Origin: Tangfeifania diversioriginum
GTDB lineage: Bacteria > Bacteroidota > Bacteroidia > Bacteroidales > Prolixibacteraceae
NCBI RefSeq assembly: GCF_900141875.1
Contig: NZ_FQZE01000009.1
Coordinates: 62,001 to 126,000, forward strand
Reading direction: 5' to 3'
DNA: 64,000 nt
Shown here: positions 1 to 8,280 of the stretch, piece after piece
Position numbering within the stretch: position 1 is the stretch's first letter
How the letters are laid out: every line of letters begins with the position of its first letter
Translations under genes and position numbers: made by a program
Notes under the pieces: generated by a model
The model's input: only the letters and a program-made list of their open reading frames with translations
What the model was told of the DNA's origin: nothing
The model's database searches: none

Positions 1-1424
1 GCCGCGGTTTCGTTCATCAGCGTGTCGAAACGTTTTACATCTTCCGGGTCTTTAAAATTGATGAGCGGCCGGAAATGGATTTCACCGGTGGCAATGTGTG
101 CATAAAACACGCTTGACAATCCCAGTTTTTCGAGTGCTTTTTTGATGTCGGCCACGTAATCGGGCAACCGGTCGGGCGCCACGGCGGTGTCTTCAATTCC
201 GGGAACTCCTTTGCGGTCGCCGGGAATATTGGCCAGCAGCCCGAGCCCGGCAGTGCGCAGTGCCCATACCCGTTTAATTTTATCATCGCCGGTAACCAGC
301 GGGAAGTGGTAGCCGAGACCGGCATCCCGGAAATCTTTTTCCAGCTCAGCGGCTTTGTTTTGCAGTTCCTCTTCCGTTTCAAACGAAAATTCAATCATGA
401 GCATGGCACCCGGATCGCCTTTCACGAAAAAGCGGTTTTTGCGCTGCTCGATGTTTTGTTTGGCAGCCTGCATCACAGTGTCGTCCATCAGTTCTATGGC
501 CGTGGGCTGGTGCTTCAATGCAATCAAATTCCCCTGCAGCGATTCTTCCAGCGTATCAAAATGGGCACATACCAAACCTTTATGTTTGGGCGGCAGCGGA
601 ATAATGTTCAGCTTAATCCGGTGCGAAAAAGCGAGTGTGCCTTCTGAACCGGCCAGCAGCTTGCAAAAATTGAACTGTGATTCACCGTTGGAAAATATTT
701 CTGAGTTGAGTAGCGCATCGATGGCATAGCCCATATTGCGGCGGGTGAGTTTCGGATCGGGAAATTTTTCGCGGATTTCTTTTTGATTGTCCGGATCGGA
801 AAGCATCTCATGAATATTTTGATAGATGGCTTTCTCGAGTTGGTTGGGGTTTCCGTTCAGCTTTCTCTGAAACTCTTTTTTTGAAAGCGATTTGAAGGTG
901 GTTTCCGACCCATCGGAAAGAACGGCATCCACTTCGAGGATGTGTTCGCGCACGCTGCCGTAAACCAGTGAGTGCAAACCGCAGGAGTTGTTGCCCAGCA
1001 TGCCGCCAATAACACAGCGGTTGGCGGTGGATGTTTCGGGGCCAAACTGCAAATTGTATTTGGCCAGAATCTGGTTCAGCTCAGCCAAAACTACTCCCGG
1101 TTCAACAATTACATATTTTTCATCCACGTTCAGTTCGAGGATTTTATTCATGTATTTTGAAATATCCACCACAATTCCTGGGCCCACCACCTGGCCGGCC
1201 AATGACGTACCTCCGCCGCGGGGAATGATAGAAGTGCCGTTTTCGCGGGCAAAAGCAATTATTTTTTTGATGTCCTCTTTGTTTTTTGGGCGCGTAACGG
1301 CCAGCGGCAATTCTTTATATTGCGAAGCATCGGTGGAGTAGAGGACACGTTGCACGTTGTCGGCAAACAGGTCGCCTTCGAGTTGGGTTTTTAGCTGGTT
1401 GAAATCGGGTTGCATACGGTTCAT
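1..1424 (-). CDS. FAD-binding oxidase (GlcD/D-lactate dehydrogenase type), 3' end missing
   Basis: Reading the minus strand from the ATG at 1424 gives an open frame that runs off the left edge, so only the first ~474 residues are visible. It begins MNRMQPDFNQLKTQLEG and carries the PCMH-type FAD-binding signature: RGGGTSLAGQVVG near residue 65, then a GGMLGNNSCG-like stretch that contacts the flavin. The FAD-oxidase C-terminal fold follows (GSEGTLAFSHRIKLNIIPL, then AFETEEEL-like and HIATGEIHFRP-like segments). Family members oxidise 2-hydroxy acids such as D-lactate or glycolate; many Bacteroidota versions continue into a C-terminal Fe-S/CCG domain of ~950 residues in total, which cannot be checked here. 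An in-frame ATG at 1415 is an alternative start. The substrate is not determinable from sequence. The gene lies 70 bp downstream of the kinase-aminotransferase fusion on the same strand, so co-transcription is possible. Confidence 0.85.
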   Translation of the reverse strand, partial: MNRMQPDFNQLKTQLEGDLFADNVQRVLYSTDASQYKELPLAVTRPKNKEDIKKIIAFARENGTSIIPRGGGTSLAGQVVGPGIVVDISKYMNKILELNVDEKYVIVEPGVVLAELNQILAKYNLQFGPETSTANRCVIGGMLGNNSCGLHSLVYGSVREHILEVDAVLSDGSETTFKSLSKKEFQRKLNGNPNQLEKAIYQNIHEMLSDPDNQKEIREKFPDPKLTRRNMGYAIDALLNSEIFSNGESQFNFCKLLAGSEGTLAFSHRIKLNIIPLPPKHKGLVCAHFDTLEESLQGNLIALKHQPTAIELMDDTVMQAAKQNIEQRKNRFFVKGDPGAMLMIEFSFETEEELQNKAAELEKDFRDAGLGYHFPLVTGDDKIKRVWALRTAGLGLLANIPGDRKGVPGIEDTAVAPDRLPDYVADIKKALEKLGLSSVFYAHIATGEIHFRPLINFKDPEDVKRFDTLMNETA

Positions 1425-1494
1425 ATTTAAGTTCAGTAAAAATAGAAGTTTCGTTGGTTTGGCGCAAATAATGACGATAGGAGAGTTGTTTATT

Positions 1495-3750
1495 TTATTT
1501 TTCTTTCAATATTCTTTCAACTGCTAAAATTACTTCATCCACATTTTCTTTAGAAAAACACAACGGTGGTTTCGATTTGATGACATTGTCGAACGGGCCG
1601 TCGGTGCTCACGAGTACAAATTTTTCGCGCAGTTCGTTTTTTACTTTTTGTGCCAGTTCAGTGTCCGGTTCCAGTGTAATGCGGTCTTTCACAAATTCAA
1701 AACCGATAAATAGCCCTGAACCGCGCACATCGCCAATGCGCTCATTTTTTTGCTGAAGTTCTGTCAATTTTTGCAGGTAGTAATCGCCCACTTTTTTTGC
1801 ATTTTGCTGCAAATGTTCTTCTGCCAGAACATCGAGTACTGCTTGTCCGATGGAGCACGAAACGGGGTTGCCACCAAAGGAACTGAAAAATTCCATGCCG
1901 TTGTTGAACGCTTCTGCAATTTCGTCGGTGCAAATCATTGCGGCCATCGGATGGCCGTTTCCCATGGGTTTCCCAAGAATGACCATATCGGGAACAACGC
2001 CGTGCATTTCAAATCCCCAGAAATAATTTCCCAGCCGTCCGAAGCCGGTTTGTACTTCGTCGGAAATGCAAATCCCTCCCAGCGTTCTGATTTCTGTGTA
2101 AATTTCTTTTAAATACCCTTTTGCTAGTGGTACTTGCCCGCCGCAGCCCACAATGGGTTCGGCAATAAATGCAGCTGGTTTTTCTTTTTCGTTTTGAATA
2201 TGCTGAATGGCTTGTTTGGCAAAGAAAACGCCGGCATTTTCAAACCGAAATTCACCGCGGTAAACGTCTGGAATGGGCAGGCAAATCACATTTTCTGATG
2301 CGCCCTGTCCACCTTTCCCACTGAATTTGTAGTGGCTGATTTCAATGCCGGCCTGCGTATTTCCATGGTAACCGTGTTCCACAACTGCCACTTTTTTTCG
2401 GCCGGTAAAATGGCGTGCCATGCGCAATGCCAAATCAGTTGCCGCACTGCCCGAGTTCACCAGGAAAACTTTGTTAAGCGGTTTTGGGAAACAACTTAAA
2501 AGATTTGCAGTGTATTCATTCAAATTATCGTAAAGGTAGCGGGTGTTGGTGTTGAGCCGTGCCATCTGTTTTTGCCCGGCTTCCACCACCAGCGGGTGCG
2601 AATGCCCCACATGCGGGATGTTGTTGTAGGCATCGAGGTAGCTGTTTCCGTATTTGTCGAACATGTACTGGAAAGCAGCCCGCTCCATGTAAACGGGTTT
2701 TTTGTAACTGACGGAAAAAATGGAGCTGACTGATTTCAGCCGCTCCGATTTGACTTCATTTTCAGATTTTTCAGCGGGTATGGAAAATCTGGCTGCTTTT
2801 CGGAATTCGTTGCGCGCATGAACCGGGTTAATTTTTACCCATTTGTGCAGCAGGTCCCAGGCTGGTTTTTCGCTGATGGCAATGTACTTATTTTCGGGTT
2901 GACGGATTTTTTCGAAAGCCGAATGGCACACACTCATGCACAACCGCGCTGCAATGAGCCAGTAGAGTAAATCAACTTCTCTTTCCTGAAGCGGGAAAAT
3001 TTCATGATATCCCGTAATTATGGACAGTGCCCATTCCACCGGATTTTCTTTTCCCATAACAGCGTAAGTAATTCCAATGGCCAGTTCGTTGATGAGCTGC
3101 GAGTAACACATGTCGCCAAAATCGATGATTCCCGAAACTGCTTCGTTTTGTACGAGCACATTGCGATCGTTGGCATCGCCGTGAATAACGGATTTTCGCA
3201 TGTTGTGCAATTCATGCAGCACATTTTCGCGGTATTGCAACAAAAAATAGTCAACCAGTTTGCGGTTTTCCGGAATTAAGATGAAGTGTCTTTTTTGCTG
3301 AACTACTTCAAGGAAATGTTGCAGGTCCCATTCCGAATGGCGGGCTTCAATGACATAATCCTGATAGTTGCGCAGGTGCAAATTTAGTTTGGCCAGAAAT
3401 TTTCCAAACGATTCAACCAATTTGGATGTGTGTTTTACTTCAAACCAAAAATCGCCATCGAGCCAGGTGAGTAACCTGAAAATGTTTCGTTTTTTAGCAT
3501 CATACGAAAAAGTTTGGGCTCCTTTGGTTAAAACCGGGAACGGAAAAGTGTCTTCGGCTTTTTTGTTTAGCCACAGCAGCAACCTGTTTTCAGCTTCTGC
3601 CCAATTAGCCAAATGCTTTTCATTCGGGTACATTTTCAGAATGTATTTTTTTTCGCTGTCTTCTATTTTAAAGTTGGAATTACTGTAACCTTCAATCTGT
3701 TTTATTTTAGGTGCTTTAAGGTTCCAGTTTTTTGTTAGGAATTGTTCCAT
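1495..3750 (-). CDS. Aminoglycoside-phosphotransferase-like kinase fused to class III aminotransferase
   Basis: This is a 751-residue two-domain protein. The N-terminal half (about 20-300) is an APH/choline-kinase-like fold with the Brenner motif VIHGDANDRNVLV and the metal-binding IIDFGDM. The C-terminal half (about 340-750) is a class III PLP-dependent aminotransferase with NSGSAATDLALRMAR (phosphate-binding region), EHGYHGNT, the ISDEVQTGFGR aspartate that contacts the PLP ring nitrogen, and the Schiff-base lysine in ILGKPMGNGHPMAA. Similar fusions are annotated as phosphotransferase/aminotransferase proteins, and the aminotransferase half resembles AGXT2-like phospho-lyases acting on phosphoethanolamine or phosphohydroxylysine. 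An attractive inference is that the kinase makes a phosphorylated amino alcohol that the PLP domain then eliminates, but the substrate is unknown. No signal peptide is seen, so it is cytoplasmic. Many larger homologues have an M23 peptidase domain between the halves; it is absent here. Confidence 0.88.
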   Translation of the reverse strand: MEQFLTKNWNLKAPKIKQIEGYSNSNFKIEDSEKKYILKMYPNEKHLANWAEAENRLLLWLNKKAEDTFPFPVLTKGAQTFSYDAKKRNIFRLLTWLDGDFWFEVKHTSKLVESFGKFLAKLNLHLRNYQDYVIEARHSEWDLQHFLEVVQQKRHFILIPENRKLVDYFLLQYRENVLHELHNMRKSVIHGDANDRNVLVQNEAVSGIIDFGDMCYSQLINELAIGITYAVMGKENPVEWALSIITGYHEIFPLQEREVDLLYWLIAARLCMSVCHSAFEKIRQPENKYIAISEKPAWDLLHKWVKINPVHARNEFRKAARFSIPAEKSENEVKSERLKSVSSIFSVSYKKPVYMERAAFQYMFDKYGNSYLDAYNNIPHVGHSHPLVVEAGQKQMARLNTNTRYLYDNLNEYTANLLSCFPKPLNKVFLVNSGSAATDLALRMARHFTGRKKVAVVEHGYHGNTQAGIEISHYKFSGKGGQGASENVICLPIPDVYRGEFRFENAGVFFAKQAIQHIQNEKEKPAAFIAEPIVGCGGQVPLAKGYLKEIYTEIRTLGGICISDEVQTGFGRLGNYFWGFEMHGVVPDMVILGKPMGNGHPMAAMICTDEIAEAFNNGMEFFSSFGGNPVSCSIGQAVLDVLAEEHLQQNAKKVGDYYLQKLTELQQKNERIGDVRGSGLFIGFEFVKDRITLEPDTELAQKVKNELREKFVLVSTDGPFDNVIKSKPPLCFSKENVDEVILAVERILKEK

Positions 3751-3938
3751 GGTTTTCAGTTTTTACCTTTTCAAAAATATAAATGTTTTACTGATAGTCA
3801 ATTGAAATTTGAGTTGGATTTAATTGTGATTATTGTGCTGTTTTTAAGCATATTTATTTGTGATTATTGTCAGTTGATTAGTGTGTTGCATTATTTATTT
3901 TTAACCATTAGTTAGTTTAAATTAAAAATGAAAAAATT

Positions 3939-4274
3939 ATGAGTACATATTCAGAACAAGCAAAAGCAGTTTATGATTTTATAGGAACGCTTTCGAAAGA
4001 GAATCCGAAAATAGCTGAAGGATTTGGAGCAATGCATCATGCAACAGCAGAGGATAAAGCTTTGACGGCCAAGCAAAAAGAGCTTATTGCACTTGGCATT
4101 GCTATTAGTATCCGCTGCGAAGGGTGTATTGCCTGCCACGTGAAAGCTGCTATTGAAACCGGCGCATCTCAGGAAGAGATTGTTGAAACCATAGGTGTTT
4201 CTGTGGTAATGGGCGGCGGACCTTCAATTGTTTATGGCGACAAAGCTTACAAAGCAATGAAAGAGATGTTGTAG
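3939..4274 (+). CDS. AhpD-like carboxymuconolactone decarboxylase family protein
   Basis: This is a 111-residue, all-helical, single-domain protein of the AhpD/CMD fold (PF02627 type). The redox motif CEGCIACH gives the CxxCxxxH arrangement (first Cys, fourth-position Cys, His at position eight) used by AhpD-like peroxidases. The family-typical GASQEEIVETIGVSVVMGGGPS segment follows. Members are small thiol peroxidases or uncharacterised cytoplasmic proteins. The start is the ATG directly after an A-rich leader (AAATGAAAAAATT). The gene is monocistronic: divergent from the aminotransferase fusion and ended by a hairpin terminator shared with the convergent Sir2 gene. Confidence 0.9.
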   Translation: MSTYSEQAKAVYDFIGTLSKENPKIAEGFGAMHHATAEDKALTAKQKELIALGIAISIRCEGCIACHVKAAIETGASQEEIVETIGVSVVMGGGPSIVYGDKAYKAMKEML

Positions 4275-4301
4275 AACAGAGGATAAATTGATTTTCAATT
4301 G

Positions 4302-4332
4302 AAACCGGTTGACTTGTTCAGCCGGTTTTTTT
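4302..4332 (+). terminator. Rho-independent terminator, probably bidirectional
   Basis: An 11-bp stem AAACCGGTTGA/TCAGCCGGTTT (one G-T pair) with loop CTTGT is followed by a run of seven T. It lies 27 bp after the AhpD-like stop codon and just before the stop of the convergent Sir2 gene. Confidence 0.85.
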
Positions 4333-4338
4333 GTGCGG

Positions 4339-5082
4339 TTACAAATAGAGCAGCTCCCCGATTTTTTCCATTGCTTCGGTAGCCCGTGCCTGTATGAAAA
4401 TATCGGTAATGGAGTGCGAAAAAGGGGATGGCTTGATGTTTATTTCGATAATTTTTGCCCCGTTTTTTTTGGCAATTTCCGGTATTCGTGCGGCGGGCAG
4501 CACTTCGGCATGGGTGCCAATAATGAGCAGCAGATCGGTTTTTTCGGCTTCTTCGAACGAACGTTTTTTGGCAAAAGCCGGAATTTCTTCGTTGAAAAAA
4601 ACCATATCGGGTTTTAAAATGCCTTTGCAAATGTAGCAGGTGGGCGGCAGGAAATTCAAATCGGCAAAACTCATGTCGTATTCTGTATTGCACTCGGTGC
4701 AAACCAGCCGGCGATACGTTCCATGTAATTCATACACATATTTATTCCCGGCTTTTTGGTGCAGGTGATCGATGTTTTGCGTAATAATCGATTCCAGGAA
4801 ACTGCGCTTTTCCATTTTTGCCAGCACTTCGTGGGCCATGTTGGGCTCAGCGTCGCCAAGCTTGTCGTAAAATATTTCTTTAATTTTTTTCCAGGCCTGG
4901 AGTGGTTTTTTATGAAAATATTCAATTTCAAGAAAAATAGGGTGTGTTGAATTCCATAACCCGCCGGTGCCCCTGAAAGGTGGGATTCCGCTTTCGACAG
5001 AAACTCCCGCCCCTGTAAAGGCGACCATGTATTTTGATTTTCGGATTAGTTTTACTGCCTTTTCTGCTTTTTCAATATCCAT
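4339..5082 (-). CDS. Sir2-family NAD+-dependent protein deacylase (CobB-like)
   Basis: This 247-residue protein has the full sirtuin core. It shows the NAD-binding GAGVSVESGIPPFRG near residue 24, the TQNIDHLHQKAG catalytic loop, ELHGT with the catalytic histidine, two zinc CxxC pairs (CTEC and CYIC), and KPDMVFFNEEIP. Sirtuins remove acetyl or longer acyl groups from lysines using NAD+, and bacterial CobB reactivates acetylated acetyl-CoA synthetase. The GTS motif usual in the late Rossmann region reads GTH (IIGTHAEVLPAARIP). An AMP-forming acs gene and a GNAT-fused acyl-CoA synthetase lie within 7 kb on the same strand, which supports Acs as a likely substrate; that link is inference. A MITE-like element lies between this gene and the upstream synthetase, so the two are probably not one transcript. 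Confidence 0.93.
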   Translation of the reverse strand: MDIEKAEKAVKLIRKSKYMVAFTGAGVSVESGIPPFRGTGGLWNSTHPIFLEIEYFHKKPLQAWKKIKEIFYDKLGDAEPNMAHEVLAKMEKRSFLESIITQNIDHLHQKAGNKYVYELHGTYRRLVCTECNTEYDMSFADLNFLPPTCYICKGILKPDMVFFNEEIPAFAKKRSFEEAEKTDLLLIIGTHAEVLPAARIPEIAKKNGAKIIEINIKPSPFSHSITDIFIQARATEAMEKIGELLYL

Positions 5083-5102
5083 TAAAATTTTTCAAAAAAC
5101 AG

Positions 5103-5256
5103 GAGGCTGCCTAAAAATGTTTACCATCAGCCGTTTTTATTACGTTGAGCGTAGCCTTCCAACGGAAGTATTTTGTAAAAAAACATCTGTCTTTAGCTGT
5201 ACTATTTTTTTTACTACGCTGAGTATAACAGGCATAATGGCTTTTTAGGCACCCTC
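5103..5256. mobile_element. MITE-like element with 15-bp terminal inverted repeats
   Basis: The ends GAGGCTGCCTAAAAA (5103-5117) and TTTTTAGGCACCCTC (5242-5256) are inverted repeats matching at 14 of 15 positions. A second, internal imperfect inversion is formed by GAGCGTAG (5147-5154) and CTACGCTG around 5214-5221. The 154-bp interval has no coding frame of note and sits between two same-strand genes. GAGGCTGCCT-type ends with internal GAGCGTAG-like hairpins resemble small non-autonomous elements of Bacteroidota. No clear target-site duplication is visible. Confidence 0.5.
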
Positions 5257-5281
5257 GAGTTGATTTATTTGTTTTTTGAAC

Positions 5282-7978
5282 TTATTCCGATTCACCGTTT
5301 AACTCTTTTTTTACTGAAACGGTTGAATCTTCATTAAATCTAATTTTAAAATTCAATTTTCTGAAGACAGAAATCATTGGTTTGTTATCGCGGGTCGTTT
5401 CTGCAACAAGTTTTGTTACACCTCTGATTTTCGCAACTTTCATGCAATATTCAGTAATGATGTAACCCAATTCTTTTTTCTGCCACGCATCAGTAATTAA
5501 TATGGCATATTCCATCACCTCCACATCGGGGTCGGCAATGAGGCGTCCCACACCTACAATGTGTTTTTTGCCTTCCTGTTCCACTTCAGCCACAATGGCA
5601 ATTTCACGGTCGTAATCAATAAAACAGAACTGTGTGGCCACTTCATGCGAATCGAAGTAAAAGTCGTACCTGAATCTGTGGTAAATCGATTCTTTCGAAC
5701 AACTGGCGAGCAGGTCAAGCCACATGGGTTCGTCTTCCGGCTTAATGGGTCTTAGCGTAACCGGCGAGCCGTCTTTTAATTCTTTGGTTGTAATCAGGCT
5801 TTCCGGATACGGACGTAAAATAAGGTGCGAGTATTCTTTCACCGGGGTCGCCAGTACCTCTTCATCAACCACAATGCGGGCATCAAGCGCAATAACATCA
5901 TTCGGTGTAACTATTAGCGGATTAATATCGAGTTCTTTAATTTCAGGGTAATCGGCTGCCAGGTACGACATGCGGATTAGCACTTCTACCAGTTTGTCGA
6001 TATTTTTTGCCGGTGCCCCGCGGTAACCTTCCAGTAACGGGTAAATTTTCAATGACTGAAGCATTTGCCTTGCAAGCTGTTCATTCAGCGGTGGAAATTC
6101 AAGTCGCTTGTCTTTGAACAATTCGGCCGAGGTGCCTCCCATTCCCACCAGCATGACGGTTCCGAATTCCGGGTCCTTTTTAATTCCGAGGATAATTTCT
6201 TCGGCATCTTTATTATCAACCATTCTTTGTATGGTAACTCCGTCAATTTTTGCATCAGGGCGTTTTTCAGCCGCAGTTTTTACCATATTCCTGAAAGTGG
6301 CCCTTACCATTTCTTCATCTTTAATATTCAGGGCAACACCGCCAACATCCGATTTATGTGTTATGTCAGGTGAGTAAATTTTCATTACTACCGGATAACC
6401 TTTCTTTTCTGATATTTTAACGGCTTCGTCATCTGTAGCAGCTGGCGTGGGATGAGTTGTATCGATGCCATAATCGTTAATCAGCATCTTTGAGTCGTCT
6501 TCGTTCAGGATTTTAGCTTTTGGGAAAACCTCTTTAAGGTATTTTTCGCGCAGCAGATTTCTGTCGTATTCGAACGATAACGGCACCTCTTTGGGGGTTT
6601 CATAAAGCATCTCCTGGTTTTCGGCATAATGCGAGAGTGTCATAAATGCCCGGATGGCCTGCTCGGGTGTTGGGTAACTTGATAGTCCGGCTTTGTTGAA
6701 TACTTGTATTCCTTCGCGCATGCTGGCACCACCAAGCCAGCCAGTCATAATTGTTTTGGAGGTTTTCTTTGCCATTTCGGCAATAGCTTCAGCTGTTTCG
6801 GTGGGGGCAGTCATTGCCTGCGGGGTGAGCAAAACGAGCACGGCATCAACTTTTTCGTCTTCCAACACAATTTTGGTTGCTTCGGCAAAACGTTCGGGTG
6901 TTGCGTCTCCCAATACATCCACCGGGTTTCCGTGCGACCAGAAAGGTGGCAGGTATTCGTTAAGTTTTTGCATGGTTGATTCAGAAAGTTTTACCAGCTT
7001 TCCGCCCCACGAAATAAGGGAGTCGGTTGCCATAACACCGGGGCCACCAGCGTTTGTGACAATTGCCAGCCGGTTTCCTTTAGGAATGCGCCGGCGACCA
7101 ACCAGGTCGGTAAAATCGAAAATGTTGCCAAAATCGTAAACTCTGGCCAGGCCTGCTCTGCGGAAAACAGCGTCGTAAATTGAATCTTCCGATGCCAGTG
7201 CACCGGTGTGGGATGCTGCCGCGGCTGCTGATTCGGGGAAACGGCCTGATTTATATACGATAATTGGTTTTTCGCGTGAGAATGCACGTGCTGCCGACAT
7301 GAAAGTGCGGGCATGCGATAAGGATTCAACATAAAGCACAATGGATTTTGTGTTGGGATCCTGGCCAAAATAGTCGATTAAATCGCCAAAGTTTACATCC
7401 ATGGAGTTTCCTATTGAAACGAAATAGGAGAACCCAATGTGCGATTCATAAGCCCAGTCGAGCACTGAAGTACAAAGTGCACCCGATTGAGAAATAAAGG
7501 CCACATGACCTTTTTCGGGCATTCCGTTGGCAAAACTCACATTCATGCTTAACCCCGGAACCAAAATTCCCAGGCAGTTGGGACCGATAATCCGCATGTC
7601 AGGAAACTTCGATTTTTCCTCTTTTACTTGTGCCTCGAGTTTTTTACCATCTTCGCCAGCCTCTTTAAAACCTGCCGACATGATGATGATACCATTAATT
7701 CCAGCCTCGCCGCATTGCCGAACCAGCGTGGGAACCAGTTTGGCTGCTGTCATAATTACTGCCAGGTCAGGAACCTTGGGCAAACTTTTTACATCGGGAT
7801 AGCAGGGAATACCAAAAACGGCTTCGCGTTTTGGGTTTACAGGATAAACTACTCCGTTGTATCCTCCTCCAACTAAATTACGCAAGGTAATTCCACCTAC
7901 GCTTTCAGGATTATTGGAAACTCCGATTAATGCAATCCGTTTTGGTTTGAAAATGCTGTCTAACTTCTTGATGGCCAT
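5282..7978 (-). CDS. ADP-forming acyl-CoA synthetase fused to GNAT acetyltransferase (Pat/PatZ-like architecture)
   Basis: This is an 898-residue fusion. Residues ~8-140 form the CoA-binding Rossmann domain (RIALIGVSNNPESVGG), and ~150-460 the succinyl-CoA-ligase-like domains. The phosphorylatable histidine sits in ASHTGAL near residue 257. Residues ~480-710 form an ATP-grasp domain (PVVMKIYSPDITHKSDVGG, MLVGMGGTSAELFKD), and ~735-895 a GNAT acetyltransferase domain. NDP-forming acetate-CoA ligases interconvert acyl-CoA + ADP + Pi with acid + CoA + ATP. The fusion architecture is that of Salmonella Pat and E. coli PatZ, which acetylate Acs and whose ligase half is described as lacking the catalytic histidine. 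Here that histidine is present, so ligase activity is likely. The GNAT pyrophosphate loop reads QKKELG where Q/RxxGxG/A is expected, so the first glycine is glutamate (codon 5471-5473). The protein is cytoplasmic. Nearby acs and sir2 genes suggest a shared acetate circuit. Confidence 0.9.
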   Translation of the reverse strand: MAIKKLDSIFKPKRIALIGVSNNPESVGGITLRNLVGGGYNGVVYPVNPKREAVFGIPCYPDVKSLPKVPDLAVIMTAAKLVPTLVRQCGEAGINGIIIMSAGFKEAGEDGKKLEAQVKEEKSKFPDMRIIGPNCLGILVPGLSMNVSFANGMPEKGHVAFISQSGALCTSVLDWAYESHIGFSYFVSIGNSMDVNFGDLIDYFGQDPNTKSIVLYVESLSHARTFMSAARAFSREKPIIVYKSGRFPESAAAAASHTGALASEDSIYDAVFRRAGLARVYDFGNIFDFTDLVGRRRIPKGNRLAIVTNAGGPGVMATDSLISWGGKLVKLSESTMQKLNEYLPPFWSHGNPVDVLGDATPERFAEATKIVLEDEKVDAVLVLLTPQAMTAPTETAEAIAEMAKKTSKTIMTGWLGGASMREGIQVFNKAGLSSYPTPEQAIRAFMTLSHYAENQEMLYETPKEVPLSFEYDRNLLREKYLKEVFPKAKILNEDDSKMLINDYGIDTTHPTPAATDDEAVKISEKKGYPVVMKIYSPDITHKSDVGGVALNIKDEEMVRATFRNMVKTAAEKRPDAKIDGVTIQRMVDNKDAEEIILGIKKDPEFGTVMLVGMGGTSAELFKDKRLEFPPLNEQLARQMLQSLKIYPLLEGYRGAPAKNIDKLVEVLIRMSYLAADYPEIKELDINPLIVTPNDVIALDARIVVDEEVLATPVKEYSHLILRPYPESLITTKELKDGSPVTLRPIKPEDEPMWLDLLASCSKESIYHRFRYDFYFDSHEVATQFCFIDYDREIAIVAEVEQEGKKHIVGVGRLIADPDVEVMEYAILITDAWQKKELGYIITEYCMKVAKIRGVTKLVAETTRDNKPMISVFRKLNFKIRFNEDSTVSVKKELNGESE

Positions 7979-8280
7979 TGGTATATGTTTTTTTATTTTG
8001 TTGAATATTTGTTATCTGCCTTTAAAGTTGGCAGAAATTTCTTATAAAAATCATGAAAAAAAATCATGATCCGAAATTTTTGTTCTTTGCGGTTTTAGAA
8101 ATTAGCAGGGATTAAAAATACTAAAAATCAGTAAATTAAATGGTTATAAAGTTGGGCTATTTCTGGTTATATGTTTAAAAACAATTTTACAGTCACCTGT
8201 TTGACAACATTTTTTGTTTCCCGGTTATAAAAAACGCCCTTCAAAGAGGACGTTTTTGTATGGATAATCAGTGTCGATAA
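7979..8280. other. 302-bp intergenic region holding the synthetase promoter side and an MFS terminator
   Basis: This gap separates two minus-strand genes. Its right end holds the MFS-gene terminator (8229-8257); the remainder is AT-rich leader for the downstream synthetase fusion, with a direct repeat of AATCATGA around 8050-8071. No convincing TAnnTTTG promoter box or small gene was identified. Confidence 0.5.
8229..8257 (-). terminator. Rho-independent terminator of the MFS gene
   Basis: Read on the minus strand, AAAAACGTCCT pairs with AGGGCGTTTTT (one wobble pair) across a short loop and ends in a T run. It lies just past the MFS stop codon, between that gene and the downstream synthetase fusion. 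Confidence 0.75.

Noticed and set aside
35-394. 119-codon minus-strand open frame at the left edge
   Set aside because: Out of frame within the FAD-linked oxidase, which is recognisable in another frame.
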